Notes: a model not told the origin generated them from the sequence alone. A stretch of 64,000 bases of DNA from Marimonas lutisalis (GCF_005434965.1 NZ_SKCI01000001.1:567370-631369); one strand, 5' to 3'; positions 8,633 through 21,201 are shown, counted from the first letter of the stretch. Made by a program: numbers and translations.

Positions 8633-10534
8633 TCAGAAATGCCGGTCGAAGGCGTTGGCGATGTCGGAGACAAGCGCGCCGCCGCCATAGGTGACGCCGT
8701 TGAGTTCCCACTCTTCCTTGCCGTTGACGAAGATCACGAAGCCATTGCCGGTCTTGCGGTCGATCAGGAAGCGCGAGCGGAAACCATCCTGAGCGCCACC
8801 GTGCCAGATGGTGCGGGGATAACCATCGTGAATGGTCGTCGACAGGTGAACGCCGAGGCCATACCAGTCGTCGCTGTCGGTGACCAAGGGCTTGCGGCAC
8901 TTGCCGACCAGGCATTGCTCGCCCCCCGCGCAGGCGCTGTCGGCTGTGCAGGCCTGAAGCGACGAGCCGATGTTCCAGATCGGGATGAGCATCTTGTCGA
9001 CATGCGCGGCAGGGATCACCTGCGCGCCGGTTTCATCGCGGCCCATGTTGCCGAGCATCGCCACCAGGCGGGCGAATTCCTCGGGGTGGGCGAGAAGACC
9101 GCCGGCGAATTTCACCACCGTGTGCTTCACGTCGAAGCCGCAGATCGAGCGCGAGCAGCCGCGCGCGAGATTGTCCATGTCCTTATCGGCGGTATCGAAG
9201 GTGGATTTGGTGAGGCCGTAGGGTTTGAGAATCTCGTTGTTGAGATAGACCCGCGCGGATTTGCCCGACGCCAGTTCGAGCATGTGTTCGGCCACCACGT
9301 AACCGCCGCCAGAATAGTCCCATTTGGTGCCCGGCGCATGGATCGGGTTGGTCGCCGAGATGCCGCAGGTCAGTTCTCCCATCATCAGGTTGCGCATCTT
9401 GGTGGGGCAGTCGGTCTTGGCGGTGCCGATGCCGTGCTTGTCGAGCCCGGCTGTATGGGTCATCAGGCGGCGCACCGAGATGTCGGGCAGGTAGTGCTCT
9501 TCCGCGCGGTCGAACTTGCGCCGGGTCCAGTCATCGAGGTGGCTGTTTGGATGTGCTGCCGCCGCCTTGTTGACGCGCCGGCCCAGCGTGGGGCCGTGGC
9601 CCGAGAAATGCGCCTTGGCCATGGCGAGACCGGCCACCATTTTCGACATCGAAGCGGCCTGCCAGAGGGTCTGCGAATTGGCCGGCAGGTTGTCCTTGTA
9701 ATCGCGCAGGCCGTAGGTGCGCACGGTCGTGACCTTGAAATCCTCGATGATGGCGACGGCGGCGCCGGCGACGCGGTGCACATCGATCGCTTCGTTGATC
9801 GTCATCGTGGTGGTGCGATCATCGGTGCTGACCTTGACGCGGATGTCCTGTTCCATCTCGGAATAGGCGACGGTCGTGGGCTCCTGGATAATGCGGAAGG
9901 TGGGTTTGGCGCAGTGCAGCGCAAGGCCGACGATTTCGTCGTCGTTGTATTCGATGTCGAAGCCGACGGCGGCCTGGCCCGTTGGGCAATCACGCACCTT
10001 TTTCCAGTCCTTGCAGTTGGCGCGCGAGAATTGCCGGATGGTGTTGGCATCCGTCACCTTGCCGGAATTGTTCCTGTCGATGTAGCCGCCCCAGAGTTTC
10101 ACGCCCTTGAGGCGGCTGTTGTTCTTGTTGTTGGTGCAGACCTGGAGCGAGGTCACCGCCTTGCGGTCGCGCACGGCGTCGGTCAGGATCGCCTCCTTGT
10201 CGCCGTTCACCGTCTTGCCGCAGACGTTGAAACGGGTGGTGAAATCCTGGCGCAGGTCCTGATCGGTGAAGCGCCACCAATAGGCCTCGACAAAGCAGGG
10301 ACGGTCGCCCACTTCGTCCATCTTCATCCCGTAGAGCCAGGCATGCTGGCCCGGCCGCTTGGTGGTGTCGTCATCGCCATGCGGGCCCGAGACCTTGGTC
10401 TTGGTGTCCGAGCCGGGGGTCCATTCGATCACCCGGGTGACCGGGTCGTTTTTGGACATGGTGGTCTGGGCCAGCGCCGGCATGCAGCAAAGCACGGCGG
10501 CAGCAAGGCCCGAAATAAGCCCTTTGAAAGCCAT
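8633..10534 (-). CDS. Secreted serine hydrolase of the class C beta-lactamase/esterase family with extra N-terminal domain
   Basis: Predicted exported protein of 633 aa. The signal peptide covers about residues 1-22 (hydrophobic core then LAQ). Residues ~60-212 form a cysteine-containing domain with the segments SLQVCTNNKNNSRLKGVKLW, ANCKDW and GLALHC, resembling the VMO-I-like/lectin-like modules of secreted enzymes. The beta-lactamase-type fold follows, with the nucleophile motif S295-M-S-K298, Y407-S in DYSGGGY and H578-G-G. Within the fold is a short insert with CTADSACAGGEQCLVGKC, four closely spaced cysteines plus one. The true substrate (peptide, ester or lactam) is unknown. It stands alone between clpA and gloB. 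Confidence 0.78.
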   Translation of the reverse strand: MAFKGLISGLAAAVLCCMPALAQTTMSKNDPVTRVIEWTPGSDTKTKVSGPHGDDDTTKRPGQHAWLYGMKMDEVGDRPCFVEAYWWRFTDQDLRQDFTTRFNVCGKTVNGDKEAILTDAVRDRKAVTSLQVCTNNKNNSRLKGVKLWGGYIDRNNSGKVTDANTIRQFSRANCKDWKKVRDCPTGQAAVGFDIEYNDDEIVGLALHCAKPTFRIIQEPTTVAYSEMEQDIRVKVSTDDRTTTMTINEAIDVHRVAGAAVAIIEDFKVTTVRTYGLRDYKDNLPANSQTLWQAASMSKMVAGLAMAKAHFSGHGPTLGRRVNKAAAAHPNSHLDDWTRRKFDRAEEHYLPDISVRRLMTHTAGLDKHGIGTAKTDCPTKMRNLMMGELTCGISATNPIHAPGTKWDYSGGGYVVAEHMLELASGKSARVYLNNEILKPYGLTKSTFDTADKDMDNLARGCSRSICGFDVKHTVVKFAGGLLAHPEEFARLVAMLGNMGRDETGAQVIPAAHVDKMLIPIWNIGSSLQACTADSACAGGEQCLVGKCRKPLVTDSDDWYGLGVHLSTTIHDGYPRTIWHGGAQDGFRSRFLIDRKTGNGFVIFVNGKEEWELNGVTYGGGALVSDIANAFDRHF

Positions 10535-10634
10535 TTGGGTATCCCTTTCTGAAAATGGTTGGGTCCTTGAAATGACACAACCCTAGCGGGATACCCGGTG
10601 GCCCGGAAAGTCAGGAATTCCGGAAGGCCGGGGC

Positions 10635-11405
10635 CTAGAAATTGTCCTTCGCGTTGCGCACCGCGGCAAAGACCTGCGCCGGGTCGGCGCCTTCGAGCCC
10701 GACCGACTTCTGCACTTCGGCGACGTGGCCGCGCAGGAAGGGGTTGGTATCGAGCTCGAGCTGCAGCAGCGAGGGCACGGTGAATTTGCCCTTGGCGCGG
10801 GCGGCCTCGGTATCGCTGGCGCGTTGCTGCAGGGCCGCGTTGCCGGGTTCGATGGTCAGCGCGAAACGGGCATTGGCGGCGGTGTATTCGTGGCCCGAGC
10901 AGATCAGCGTATCGGGCGCGAGGCTGGCAAGTTTCGTCAGGCTGTCGAACATCTGGTCGGCCGTGCCTTCGAAGAGCCGCCCGCAGCCGAGCGCCATCAG
11001 GCTGTCGCCGGTGAAGGCATAGCCGGATTCGGGGAAGTGATAGGCGATGTGGCCGACGGTGTGGCCGGGCACCTCGATCACGTGGATCCATTCGATGCCG
11101 ACGGTCACCGTGTCGCCCTCTTTCACCTTGATGTCGAGCGGCGGCAGGCGGTGGGCGTCGGCCGCGGCGCCGATCACGACCGCGTCGGGGTAATCCTGTT
11201 TCAGCTCGTCCAGCCCATCGATGTGATCGGCGTGGTGGTGGGTAAGCAGCACATGGGTCAGCGTCCAGCCCCGTTTTTCCAGCGCGGCGGCGATGGGCGC
11301 GCTTTCGGGCACGTCGACAACGGCGGTATCGCCGGTTTCCTCGCAATGGACGAGAAAGGCGTAGTTGTCGTTGAGGCAGGGAATGGTGACGAGGTCTAAG
11401 GCCAT
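10635..11405 (-). CDS. gloB: Hydroxyacylglutathione hydrolase (glyoxalase II)
   Basis: Hydrolyses S-D-lactoylglutathione to D-lactate and glutathione, the second step of methylglyoxal detoxification. Metallo-beta-lactamase fold of 256 aa with the binuclear metal motif THHHADH at residues 55-61 and later ligands in VPGHTVGH and FTGDSLMALGCGRLFEG, all typical of GloB. The C-terminal HAGH-type region (NPFLRGHVAEVQ) that binds glutathione is present. It is divergent from the methyltransferase gene at 11468, with 62 bases between the starts. Confidence 0.93.
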   Translation of the reverse strand: MALDLVTIPCLNDNYAFLVHCEETGDTAVVDVPESAPIAAALEKRGWTLTHVLLTHHHADHIDGLDELKQDYPDAVVIGAAADAHRLPPLDIKVKEGDTVTVGIEWIHVIEVPGHTVGHIAYHFPESGYAFTGDSLMALGCGRLFEGTADQMFDSLTKLASLAPDTLICSGHEYTAANARFALTIEPGNAALQQRASDTEAARAKGKFTVPSLLQLELDTNPFLRGHVAEVQKSVGLEGADPAQVFAAVRNAKDNF

Positions 11406-11467
11406 GGCTTTTCACATCGCTGTTGTTATGGTGGGCCCCAGAGTGACCGATCCGGAGCCGGGCTGCA

Positions 11468-12220
11468 ATGCATCTCGATGTGCAGGACCTGCGCAATTTC
11501 TATTACCGCAGCACGCTGGGGCGCGCGGTGCAGCAGGTGATCCGTGAACAGATGCTGGAACAGTGGCCCGAGGCGAAGGGCCAGACGGTGCTGGGCTTCG
11601 GCTTTGCCGTGCCGCTGCTCAGGCCCTACCTGGAGCAGGCGCGGCGGGTGATCGCGCTGATGCCCGGGCCGCAGGGCGTGATGCCCTGGCCCGCGGGCCA
11701 GCCCAACGTGAGCGTGCTGTGCGAGGAGACCCACTGGCCGGTCGAGACGGGCCGGGTGGACAAGCTGATCGTGATGCACGGGCTGGAAACGAGCGAGATG
11801 CCAAGCGCGGTCCTGCAGGAGTGCTATCGGGTGCTGGGGCCGGGGGGCAAGGCGCTGTTCATCGTGCCGAACCGGGCCGGGCTGTGGAGCCGCAACGACC
11901 GCACGCCCTTTGGCTATGGCCGGCCCTACACGCTGGGCCAGCTGGATGCGCAGCTGAAGAGCCACGGGTTTCTGTCCGAGGACCAGCGCACGACGCTTTA
12001 CCAGCCGCCGAGCGGGCGGCGGTTCTGGCGCAAGACGGCGGCGTTCTGGGAGCGCACGGGCCGCGCGCTGCCGGTGATCGCGGCAGGCGGCGTTCTGATG
12101 GTGGAGGCGAGCAAGCGCGTGCCGGCGCCCAGCGGCGGGCTGGGCGAACGGGTGAAGCGGCCGATCTCGATCCTGAACCCGGTGCCCAAGCCCACCACCT
12201 CGCGCCTGGGCGAGGGGTGA
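11468..12220 (+). CDS. Class I SAM-dependent methyltransferase domain protein, substrate unknown
   Basis: Protein of 250 aa with a weak methyltransferase fold: the motif I position reads [15 protein letters not shown], without the usual GxGxG acidic strand. The later segments [13 protein letters not shown] and [21 protein letters not shown] match motifs II and III of the type 11 methyltransferases. The C-terminal ~60 aa are proline-rich and basic ([25 protein letters not shown]). Position next to a divergent gloB is common in this family of bacteria. No clear substrate can be inferred; the missing glycine motif could mean altered cofactor binding. Confidence 0.7.
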   Translation: MHLDVQDLRNFYYRSTLGRAVQQVIREQMLEQWPEAKGQTVLGFGFAVPLLRPYLEQARRVIALMPGPQGVMPWPAGQPNVSVLCEETHWPVETGRVDKLIVMHGLETSEMPSAVLQECYRVLGPGGKALFIVPNRAGLWSRNDRTPFGYGRPYTLGQLDAQLKSHGFLSEDQRTTLYQPPSGRRFWRKTAAFWERTGRALPVIAAGGVLMVEASKRVPAPSGGLGERVKRPISILNPVPKPTTSRLGEG

Positions 12221-12226
12221 GGGGGC

Positions 12227-13423
12227 TCAGGCCGCGGTGGCGGCCTGGGTCACGGTGATGTCGCCAAGCAGCGTGCTCGGCGAGGCGGGGTTGACGAAGA
12301 CCACCAGCGCCTCGCCGTCGTCGGTCTGGATGATGGCCAGATCGTTGGTGCCGTCGCTGGTTTCAAACACCGAAAGCGGGCCTGTCACCTCGGGTGGCAG
12401 GTTGATGGTGAGCTGCGAGGGCAGGATGTATTCGCCGAGCGCCAGCGGGGTCTGGTCGCCGGCGAGATCCTCGGCGGTGACGTTGAGGGTGATCTGATCG
12501 CCATCGACGAGGGTGGAATCCTCGATATCGCCCAGCCGGTTCATCAGCGTGAGTTCGATCACGTCGGCGCCTTCGCCGCCCGACAGGGTGGTGTCGAAGG
12601 TATCGAGGGCTGTCAGGGTATCGTCGCCCTCGTCGCCGAAGAGCTGGAAGGCGCTGCCCGCGGTGGCGGTGATCTGGTCGTTGCCGGCATCGCCATGGAC
12701 GATCTGGTTGAAGCCGTCGACGGTGATCTCGTCGTCGCCGGTGCCGCCCAGGATGTCGAGCCCTTCGGAGGAGGCCGCAAAGATCGTGTCGGCGCCTTCG
12801 CCGCCTTCGATCAGCACGAACTGCTGCCCCGACATCTGGAAGCTGTCGTCGCCGTCTTCGCCCAGGAATTCGGCGCCGGTGGCATCGTCGGATTGCAGGA
12901 GGTCGTTGCCCTCGCCGCCGAAGGCCAGGAAGTTCGACCCGGTGGCGATGATCGTGTCGTTGCCGGCGTTGCCGAAGGCCTCGAACTCGGTGTTCGACAC
13001 TTCGAGCAGGTCGTTGCCATCGCCGCCGCGCGCGAAATAGGACGAGCCGTCATCGACGTCGATCGTGTCGTCGCCCGCGCCGCCATCGAGGGTGAGGCTG
13101 CTGCCCGAGGAGATCAGCACATCGTTGCCGGCATCGCCATAGGCCTGGCTGTTGTCGCCGATGGTGATCGTGTCGTCACCGTCGCCGCCGCGGCCGATGG
13201 CGGTATCGAGCAGGTTGATCACGTCATTGCCGCCAAACCCGAACACCTCGACATTGCTGCCGCCGTTGATCGTATCGTCGCCGTCACCGGGGCCGCCGCC
13301 GGTTCCGCCGCCGCCGTCATCCCCGCCGCCGGTCGAGCTGAACTCATCCGCGCCGCCTGAACCGGTGTCGGCCAGGCTGAGCAGGGCACCCAGCCCCAGC
13401 AGCACAAGTATCGCGTATCCCAT
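12227..13423 (-). CDS. Membrane-anchored RTX-like calcium-binding repeat protein
   Basis: Protein of 398 aa. An N-terminal hydrophobic stretch (YAILVLLGLGALLSLA, residues 3-18) gives a signal or anchor. A Gly/Ser/Asp-rich linker follows. Then come about 13 units ending in GGxGxD-like cores (GFGGNDVI, GRGGDGDDTI, AYGDAGNDVL, LDGGAGDDTI and so on), spaced by roughly 17-20 residues instead of the nine of classical RTX tandem arrays. The last ~110 residues are a beta-rich domain (DQITLNVTAEDLAG, GEYILPSQLTINLP) without a recognised secretion signal. It probably binds calcium outside the cell; function unknown. Confidence 0.75.
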   Translation of the reverse strand: MGYAILVLLGLGALLSLADTGSGGADEFSSTGGGDDGGGGTGGGPGDGDDTINGGSNVEVFGFGGNDVINLLDTAIGRGGDGDDTITIGDNSQAYGDAGNDVLISSGSSLTLDGGAGDDTIDVDDGSSYFARGGDGNDLLEVSNTEFEAFGNAGNDTIIATGSNFLAFGGEGNDLLQSDDATGAEFLGEDGDDSFQMSGQQFVLIEGGEGADTIFAASSEGLDILGGTGDDEITVDGFNQIVHGDAGNDQITATAGSAFQLFGDEGDDTLTALDTFDTTLSGGEGADVIELTLMNRLGDIEDSTLVDGDQITLNVTAEDLAGDQTPLALGEYILPSQLTINLPPEVTGPLSVFETSDGTNDLAIIQTDDGEALVVFVNPASPSTLLGDITVTQAATAA

Positions 13424-13552
13424 GATTTCCCCCCCAGGAAATGCAAATGAAAAATATCTTTTCAGGCTAGGGCCTTCGCCACGCAGCGGTCAACTGGCTA
13501 TGGCGGGCAATTGTTTCCCATCGGGAAACTAAGCGTTTTGTCGCAGAGGCGC

Positions 13553-14347
13553 CTAACGATCGATCTCGACCGATCCGGCGATGGCCCCCGAGATCGACAG
13601 GGCGGGGCTGTCGTTGATGTGGCCAAAGGTGTGGCGCTTGCCGGTTTCGGGGTCGGTATAGTAGCCACCATTGCCCAGCCAGATCCAGGCGATGGCGCGG
13701 AAATCGGGGGCGCCGAGGCTGCTGGCGAAGCGCCGGGCGAGTTCGCCGGAAGTGAGCGGATCGCTGCCAGGCGGCGTCTGCACCAGAACGATCGAGGCGT
13801 GGAGATCGCGGCTGCCATTGGTGCCGGACTTTTCATTGAAGCGCACGGCATAGATCGGACCGCCGGAGACCGGCGCGAGCCGCAAGGTGAGGCTCGAGCC
13901 GGGGTGCGACAGGTCGAAGAAGCGTTCCGGCGGCGGACCGTCGTGGCGCCAGTCATGGGTGTAGTCGAACACCATGTCGGCCGGATCTTGCGTGGCGTCC
14001 CCGGCCGGCATCCGGGTGCTGGGATAGAGCCCGTTTCCGGTCGGCGTGGCGGTGTCTTCGCTTTGGCGCCCGTGCATCAGGCTGTCGCCATCCGTGAGCG
14101 AGATGATCGCAACAGCATCGGCCGTGACATGCCTGACCCCGGGCAGGCGCAGGTGATAGCGCGGACCGGTGCGGGTGGTGATCACGGTGACATCGAAACA
14201 GTCGAGCGCGGGGTGACGGTGCAGAACCAGGCGCGGCTCGGCCCGGGCCAGCACGGTGTCGGGCAGGGCGATGACAAGTATGTCATCGTCCGGATCGAAA
14301 TCGCGGACTTCGCAGGAGCGGCCGGGAAGGGCATCGAGAAAGATCAT
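13553..14347 (-). CDS. Conserved hypothetical protein next to RTX-like gene
   Basis: Unrecognised 264-aa protein with no visible signal peptide or membrane segment. The N-terminal third (EVRDFDPDDDILVIALPD, GVRHVTADAVAIISLTDGD) resembles the acidic 'DFDPxxD' module found after RTX repeats in Rhodobacteraceae surface proteins. The C-terminal half (YAVRFNEKSGTN, FRAIAWIWLGNGGYYTDPET) has no family I can name. It lies 129 bases upstream of the RTX-like gene on the same strand, so joint expression is likely. A role tied to that protein is only an inference. Confidence 0.6.
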   Translation of the reverse strand: MIFLDALPGRSCEVRDFDPDDDILVIALPDTVLARAEPRLVLHRHPALDCFDVTVITTRTGPRYHLRLPGVRHVTADAVAIISLTDGDSLMHGRQSEDTATPTGNGLYPSTRMPAGDATQDPADMVFDYTHDWRHDGPPPERFFDLSHPGSSLTLRLAPVSGGPIYAVRFNEKSGTNGSRDLHASIVLVQTPPGSDPLTSGELARRFASSLGAPDFRAIAWIWLGNGGYYTDPETGKRHTFGHINDSPALSISGAIAGSVEIDR

Positions 14348-14808
14348 TCAGGCAAACCGGTCAATCGCAACCACAGTCATCGGCACAAGCGCCGGATGAC
14401 CGGCAGAGTGGGGGGCACTTTCGGCATCGGTTAACGCAGAGTCAATTCCGGATCTTGCAGAGCTTCACGAGGCAACGCCGCCCTGCTTTTGCATGGTAGC
14501 GTTAACGGATTTGCCCGCACTTGTGCAAGGAATCGCGAAAAGATGTGCATTTGCCGGGTTTTTTCGCTGCCTGTTTTTCGCGCAAACGGTCGCACTTGCG
14601 TCAAGTAACTGAAATATAAGGATTTCCGCGAGAGTCGTTTTCGTCTGTAGCAGGTTGCTAGGCAACACGGGCTCTGCTACACCCGCCCCGATTTCGATGC
14701 TTTGTGAATTCAAGGCGAGCAAACGCCCCCGGATGCCAAGCGGCACGAGCGATCGCTCTGCGCCGCGACGGCTGTGAAAACCGGGGCCAGAAAATCGGAA
14801 GGGTGGAC
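14348..14808. other. 461-bp intergenic region upstream of the ATP synthase operon
   Basis: No coding sequence is supported. The frame open from 14704 is an upstream extension of atpH that lacks family similarity. The region is less GC-rich than its surroundings near 14560-14640. A possible promoter is TTGCTA at 14655-14660 and TACACC at 14678-14683 (17-bp spacing), overlapping a small hairpin GTTGC-TAG-GCAAC at 14654-14666. This is a weak match and is not asserted as the atp promoter. Confidence 0.4.
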
Positions 14809-15369
14809 GTGTCCGAACCAGCTTCGATCTCAACCGGCATTGCCGCACGCTATGCCACGGCCGTGTTTGAACTGGCCAAGGAATCCAAGAACGTGAAAGC
14901 GCTGGAAGGCGATATCGCGGCGCTGGAGGAAGCGCTGGCTGGCAGCGCCGATTTCAACGCTTTGATTTCTTCGCCGATCTACACGCGTGATCAACAGGCC
15001 GCCGCGGTGACTGCCATCGCCAACAAGATGGGCCTGTCGGAACTCATGAGCAACACGCTGAGTCTGATGGCCGGCAAGCGGCGCCTTTTCGTGCTGCCGC
15101 AGCTCGTGCGGGCCCTGCGCGCCGCGATTGCCGAGGACAAGGGCGAGGTGACGGCCGACGTGGTCAGCGCCAAGCCGCTGACCAAGGCCCAGCTCACCAA
15201 GCTTGCCAAATCGCTGAAAGCCAGCGTCGGCAAGGATGTGAATATCAATGCGACCGTCGATGAAGCGCTCATCGGCGGTCTTGTCGTCAAAGTGGGTTCG
15301 AAAATGATCGACACGTCGATCCGCTCGCGCCTCAACTCTCTCCAGAATGCAATGAAAGAGGTCGGATAA
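14809..15369 (+). CDS. atpH: ATP synthase F1 subunit delta
   Basis: Peripheral stator subunit linking the F1 alpha3beta3 crown to the b-subunit stalk. I chose the GTG at 14809 over the in-frame ATG at 14704. It is preceded at correct spacing by GGAAGGG, and the resulting 186-aa protein starts with SEPASISTGIAARYATAVFE, where similarity to delta subunits begins. The conserved C-terminal region GGLVVKVGSKMIDTSIRSRL is present. It is the first gene of atpHAGDC, and its TAA stop abuts the atpA ATG. Confidence 0.95.
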   Translation: MSEPASISTGIAARYATAVFELAKESKNVKALEGDIAALEEALAGSADFNALISSPIYTRDQQAAAVTAIANKMGLSELMSNTLSLMAGKRRLFVLPQLVRALRAAIAEDKGEVTADVVSAKPLTKAQLTKLAKSLKASVGKDVNINATVDEALIGGLVVKVGSKMIDTSIRSRLNSLQNAMKEVG

Positions 15370-16908
<1,539 letters not shown>

Positions 16909-16922
16909 GGGGAGACGAGGCA

Positions 16923-19239
<2,317 letters not shown>

Positions 19240-19301
19240 TCTCAGCCGCCCCCCGGGCCGCCATGGCGGGTGGGGGGGCAGGCTCCGGAAAGGAGACAGA
19301 C

Positions 19302-19700
19302 ATGGCTGACACGATGCAGTTCGATCTGGTGAGCCCCGAGCGCAGCCTGGCATCCTACCAGGCCTCGGAAGTCCAGATCCCGGGCGCCGATGGCGACCTG
19401 ACGGCGATGCCGGGCCACACGCCCGTCGTTACCACGCTGCGCCCCGGTGTTCTGAAGGTCAAGGGCCCCGAGGGTGAGCACGATTACCTGGTCACCGGCG
19501 GGTTTGCCGAGGTGAATGCCGAGGCGACCAGCATCCTGGCCGAGATGGCCAAGCCGCTGGGCGATGCCAAGGCCGCGGACCTGGAGCCGCTGATCGAGGC
19601 CGCGACGGCCGCGGCGGCGGAAGCCACCGGTGCCGCGCGCGACATGGCCGACAAGCAGCTGGCCGATCTGCAGGCGCTGCGCGACACCGTCGGCGCCTGA
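19302..19700 (+). CDS. atpC: ATP synthase F1 subunit epsilon
   Basis: Regulatory and coupling subunit of F1, 132 aa. The ATG at 19302 follows GGAAAGGAGACAGAC; the in-frame ATG at 19263 would add a Gly-rich stretch with no similarity. The N-terminal beta-sandwich (MQFDLVSPERSL, GADGDLTAMPGHTPVVTTLRPG) is well conserved. The C-terminal helical part is alanine-rich (ATAAAAEATGAARDMADKQL). It is the last gene of the operon and is followed directly by a strong terminator. Confidence 0.95.
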   Translation: MADTMQFDLVSPERSLASYQASEVQIPGADGDLTAMPGHTPVVTTLRPGVLKVKGPEGEHDYLVTGGFAEVNAEATSILAEMAKPLGDAKAADLEPLIEAATAAAAEATGAARDMADKQLADLQALRDTVGA

Positions 19701-19723
19701 GCCCGCGCCAGAGCATGAAATCG

Positions 19724-19752
19724 AAGGCCCCGCATTGCGCCGGGGCCTTTTT
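19724..19752 (+). terminator. Rho-independent terminator of the atp operon
   Basis: AAGGCCCCG at 19724-19732 pairs with CGGGGCCTT at 19741-19749 around an 8-base loop and is followed by a run of T's. It lies 24 bases after the atpC stop. Confidence 0.88.
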
Positions 19753-19823
19753 CCTTTGCAATACCCGAATTTTGCCGGAATTTTAAGGCAGGTATTGGTT
19801 ATTGATGAATTCAGGTCGGATGC

Positions 19824-20174
19824 ATGAAGAAGATCAGCGCGCATAGCATCGGGATCGCGCAGGGCAGCGACACGATCTTTGAGGATTTCGAGGATGGCGG
19901 CGAGATGTGGACCGGCACCGGCCACCGCGAACGCCGCAAACGGGTGGCGTTCCGCGAGCCGTTCAAGGAGCCGCCCGCGGTGCATTGTTCGCTGACGTTG
20001 TGGGACGTTGACAGCGCCACCAACGTGCGCGCCGACATCGAGGCCGAAAACGTGGGCGAGGATGGTTTCGACCTTGTGTTCCGGACCTGGGGCGACACCA
20101 AGGTTGCCCGGGTGCGCATCGGCTGGATGGCGGTCGGGCCGGTCGGAAACGAGGACGACTGGGAGCTTTACTGA
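19824..20174 (+). CDS. H-type lectin domain protein
   Basis: Small protein of 116 aa consisting almost only of an H-type (Helix pomatia agglutinin-like) lectin domain. Features of the family are VAFREPFKEPPAVHCSLTLW, the D61 region WDVDSATNVRADIEAENV, then GFDLVFRTWGDTKVARVRIG and WMAVG. Such domains form trimers and bind GalNAc-like sugars. No signal peptide is visible (MKKISAHSIGIAQGS). It sits alone between the atp terminator and the convergent prs gene; its stop is 16 bases from that of prs. A sugar-binding role is inferred from family only. Confidence 0.8.
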   Translation: MKKISAHSIGIAQGSDTIFEDFEDGGEMWTGTGHRERRKRVAFREPFKEPPAVHCSLTLWDVDSATNVRADIEAENVGEDGFDLVFRTWGDTKVARVRIGWMAVGPVGNEDDWELY

Positions 20175-20190
20175 GGCGGCGGCAGGTGCC

Positions 20191-21201
20191 TCAGAAAATG
20201 CCTTCGTAGATCGGCTCGAGCATGTCGGTGTCGAAGAGCGAGCTGACCGAGGTGCCGTTCCAGATATTCAGGATCGCCTGGGCGAAAAGCGGGGCGGTGG
20301 GCAGAATACGGATATTCGGCGCGGCCTGCACGGCCGCGTTTGCTTCGATCGAGTCGGTGATGACCAGCGATTTCATAACCGATTTGGTGATCCGCTCGAC
20401 CGCGGGGCCCGAGAGCACGCCGTGCGAGATATAGGCGTGCACTTCTTTCGCGCCACTGTCCTTGATCACCTCGGCGGCCTTGCACAGCGTGCCGGCGGTA
20501 TCGCAGATGTCATCGACGATGATGCAGCGCTTGCCCTCGACATTGCCGATCACCGTCATCTCGGCCACTTCGCCGGGTTTTTCGCGGCGTTTGTCGACGA
20601 TGGCGAGCGGCGCGTTGATCCGTTTCGCCAGTTCACGGGCGCGGGCCACGCCGCCCACGTCGGGCGAGACGATCATCACGTCGGCCATCTGCTTGGCGAA
20701 CTGTTTCTTGATGTCGAGCGCGAAGATCGGCGAGGCGTAGAGGTTGTCGACGGGGATGTCGAAGAAGCCCTGGATCTGGGCGGCGTGCAGGTCCATCGTC
20801 AGCACGCGTTCGATGCCGGCCTCGACGATCATGTTGGCGACCAGCTTGGCCGAGATGGGCGTGCGCGCCTTGGTGCGGCGATCCTGGCGGGCATAGCCGA
20901 AATAGGGGATCACGGCGGTGATGCGACGGGCCGAGGAGCGGCGCAGCGCGTCGGACATGATCAGAAGTTCCATCAGGTTGTCATTTGCCGGGTTCGACGT
21001 GGACTGGATGATGAACATGTCTTCGTCGCGGACATTGTCGAAGACCTCGACAAAAATTTCGCCGTCGTTGAAGCGTTCGACGCGGGTATCGACCAGCTGC
21101 GTATTGACGCCGCGGTGCATCGACATGCGACGGGCAATACCCTTGGCCAGAGGCATGTTGGAATTGCCCGAAATGAGCTTCGGTTCATTGATTGTCGGCA
21201 T
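20191..21201 (-). CDS. prs: Ribose-phosphate pyrophosphokinase
   Basis: Makes PRPP from ribose 5-phosphate and ATP, for nucleotide, histidine and tryptophan synthesis. 336 aa from the ATG at 21201 ([21 protein letters not shown]). The open frame continues upstream but overlaps the divergent isomerase gene and lacks similarity. The ATP-binding FGYARQDRR segment, the catalytic [12 protein letters not shown] and the PRPP loop [13 protein letters not shown] are intact. It is about 20 residues longer than E. coli Prs, as usual in this group. Convergent with the lectin gene. Confidence 0.96.
   Translation of the reverse strand: MPTINEPKLISGNSNMPLAKGIARRMSMHRGVNTQLVDTRVERFNDGEIFVEVFDNVRDEDMFIIQSTSNPANDNLMELLIMSDALRRSSARRITAVIPYFGYARQDRRTKARTPISAKLVANMIVEAGIERVLTMDLHAAQIQGFFDIPVDNLYASPIFALDIKKQFAKQMADVMIVSPDVGGVARARELAKRINAPLAIVDKRREKPGEVAEMTVIGNVEGKRCIIVDDICDTAGTLCKAAEVIKDSGAKEVHAYISHGVLSGPAVERITKSVMKSLVITDSIEANAAVQAAPNIRILPTAPLFAQAILNIWNGTSVSSLFDTDMLEPIYEGIF

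Noticed and set aside
8597-10552. 651-codon plus-strand open frame opposite the serine hydrolase gene
   Set aside because: The minus frame has a signal peptide, SxxK, YS and HGG motifs in the right order; the plus frame shows only the antisense-type composition.
12600-13300. Regularly spaced GATCGTGTCG-type sequence as a CRISPR or tandem DNA repeat
   Set aside because: The periodicity comes from degenerate GGxGxD protein units in the RTX-like gene. There are no identical direct repeats with unique spacers.
14596-14620. TTGCGT and TATAAG upstream of the atp operon as a promoter
   Set aside because: The spacing is only 13 bp, too short for a sigma70 promoter.
14704-14808. N-terminal extension of atpH to ATG 14704
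   Set aside because: The GTG at 14809 has a GGAAGGG site and gives the standard 186-aa delta subunit; the extra 35 residues have no similarity to F1 delta.
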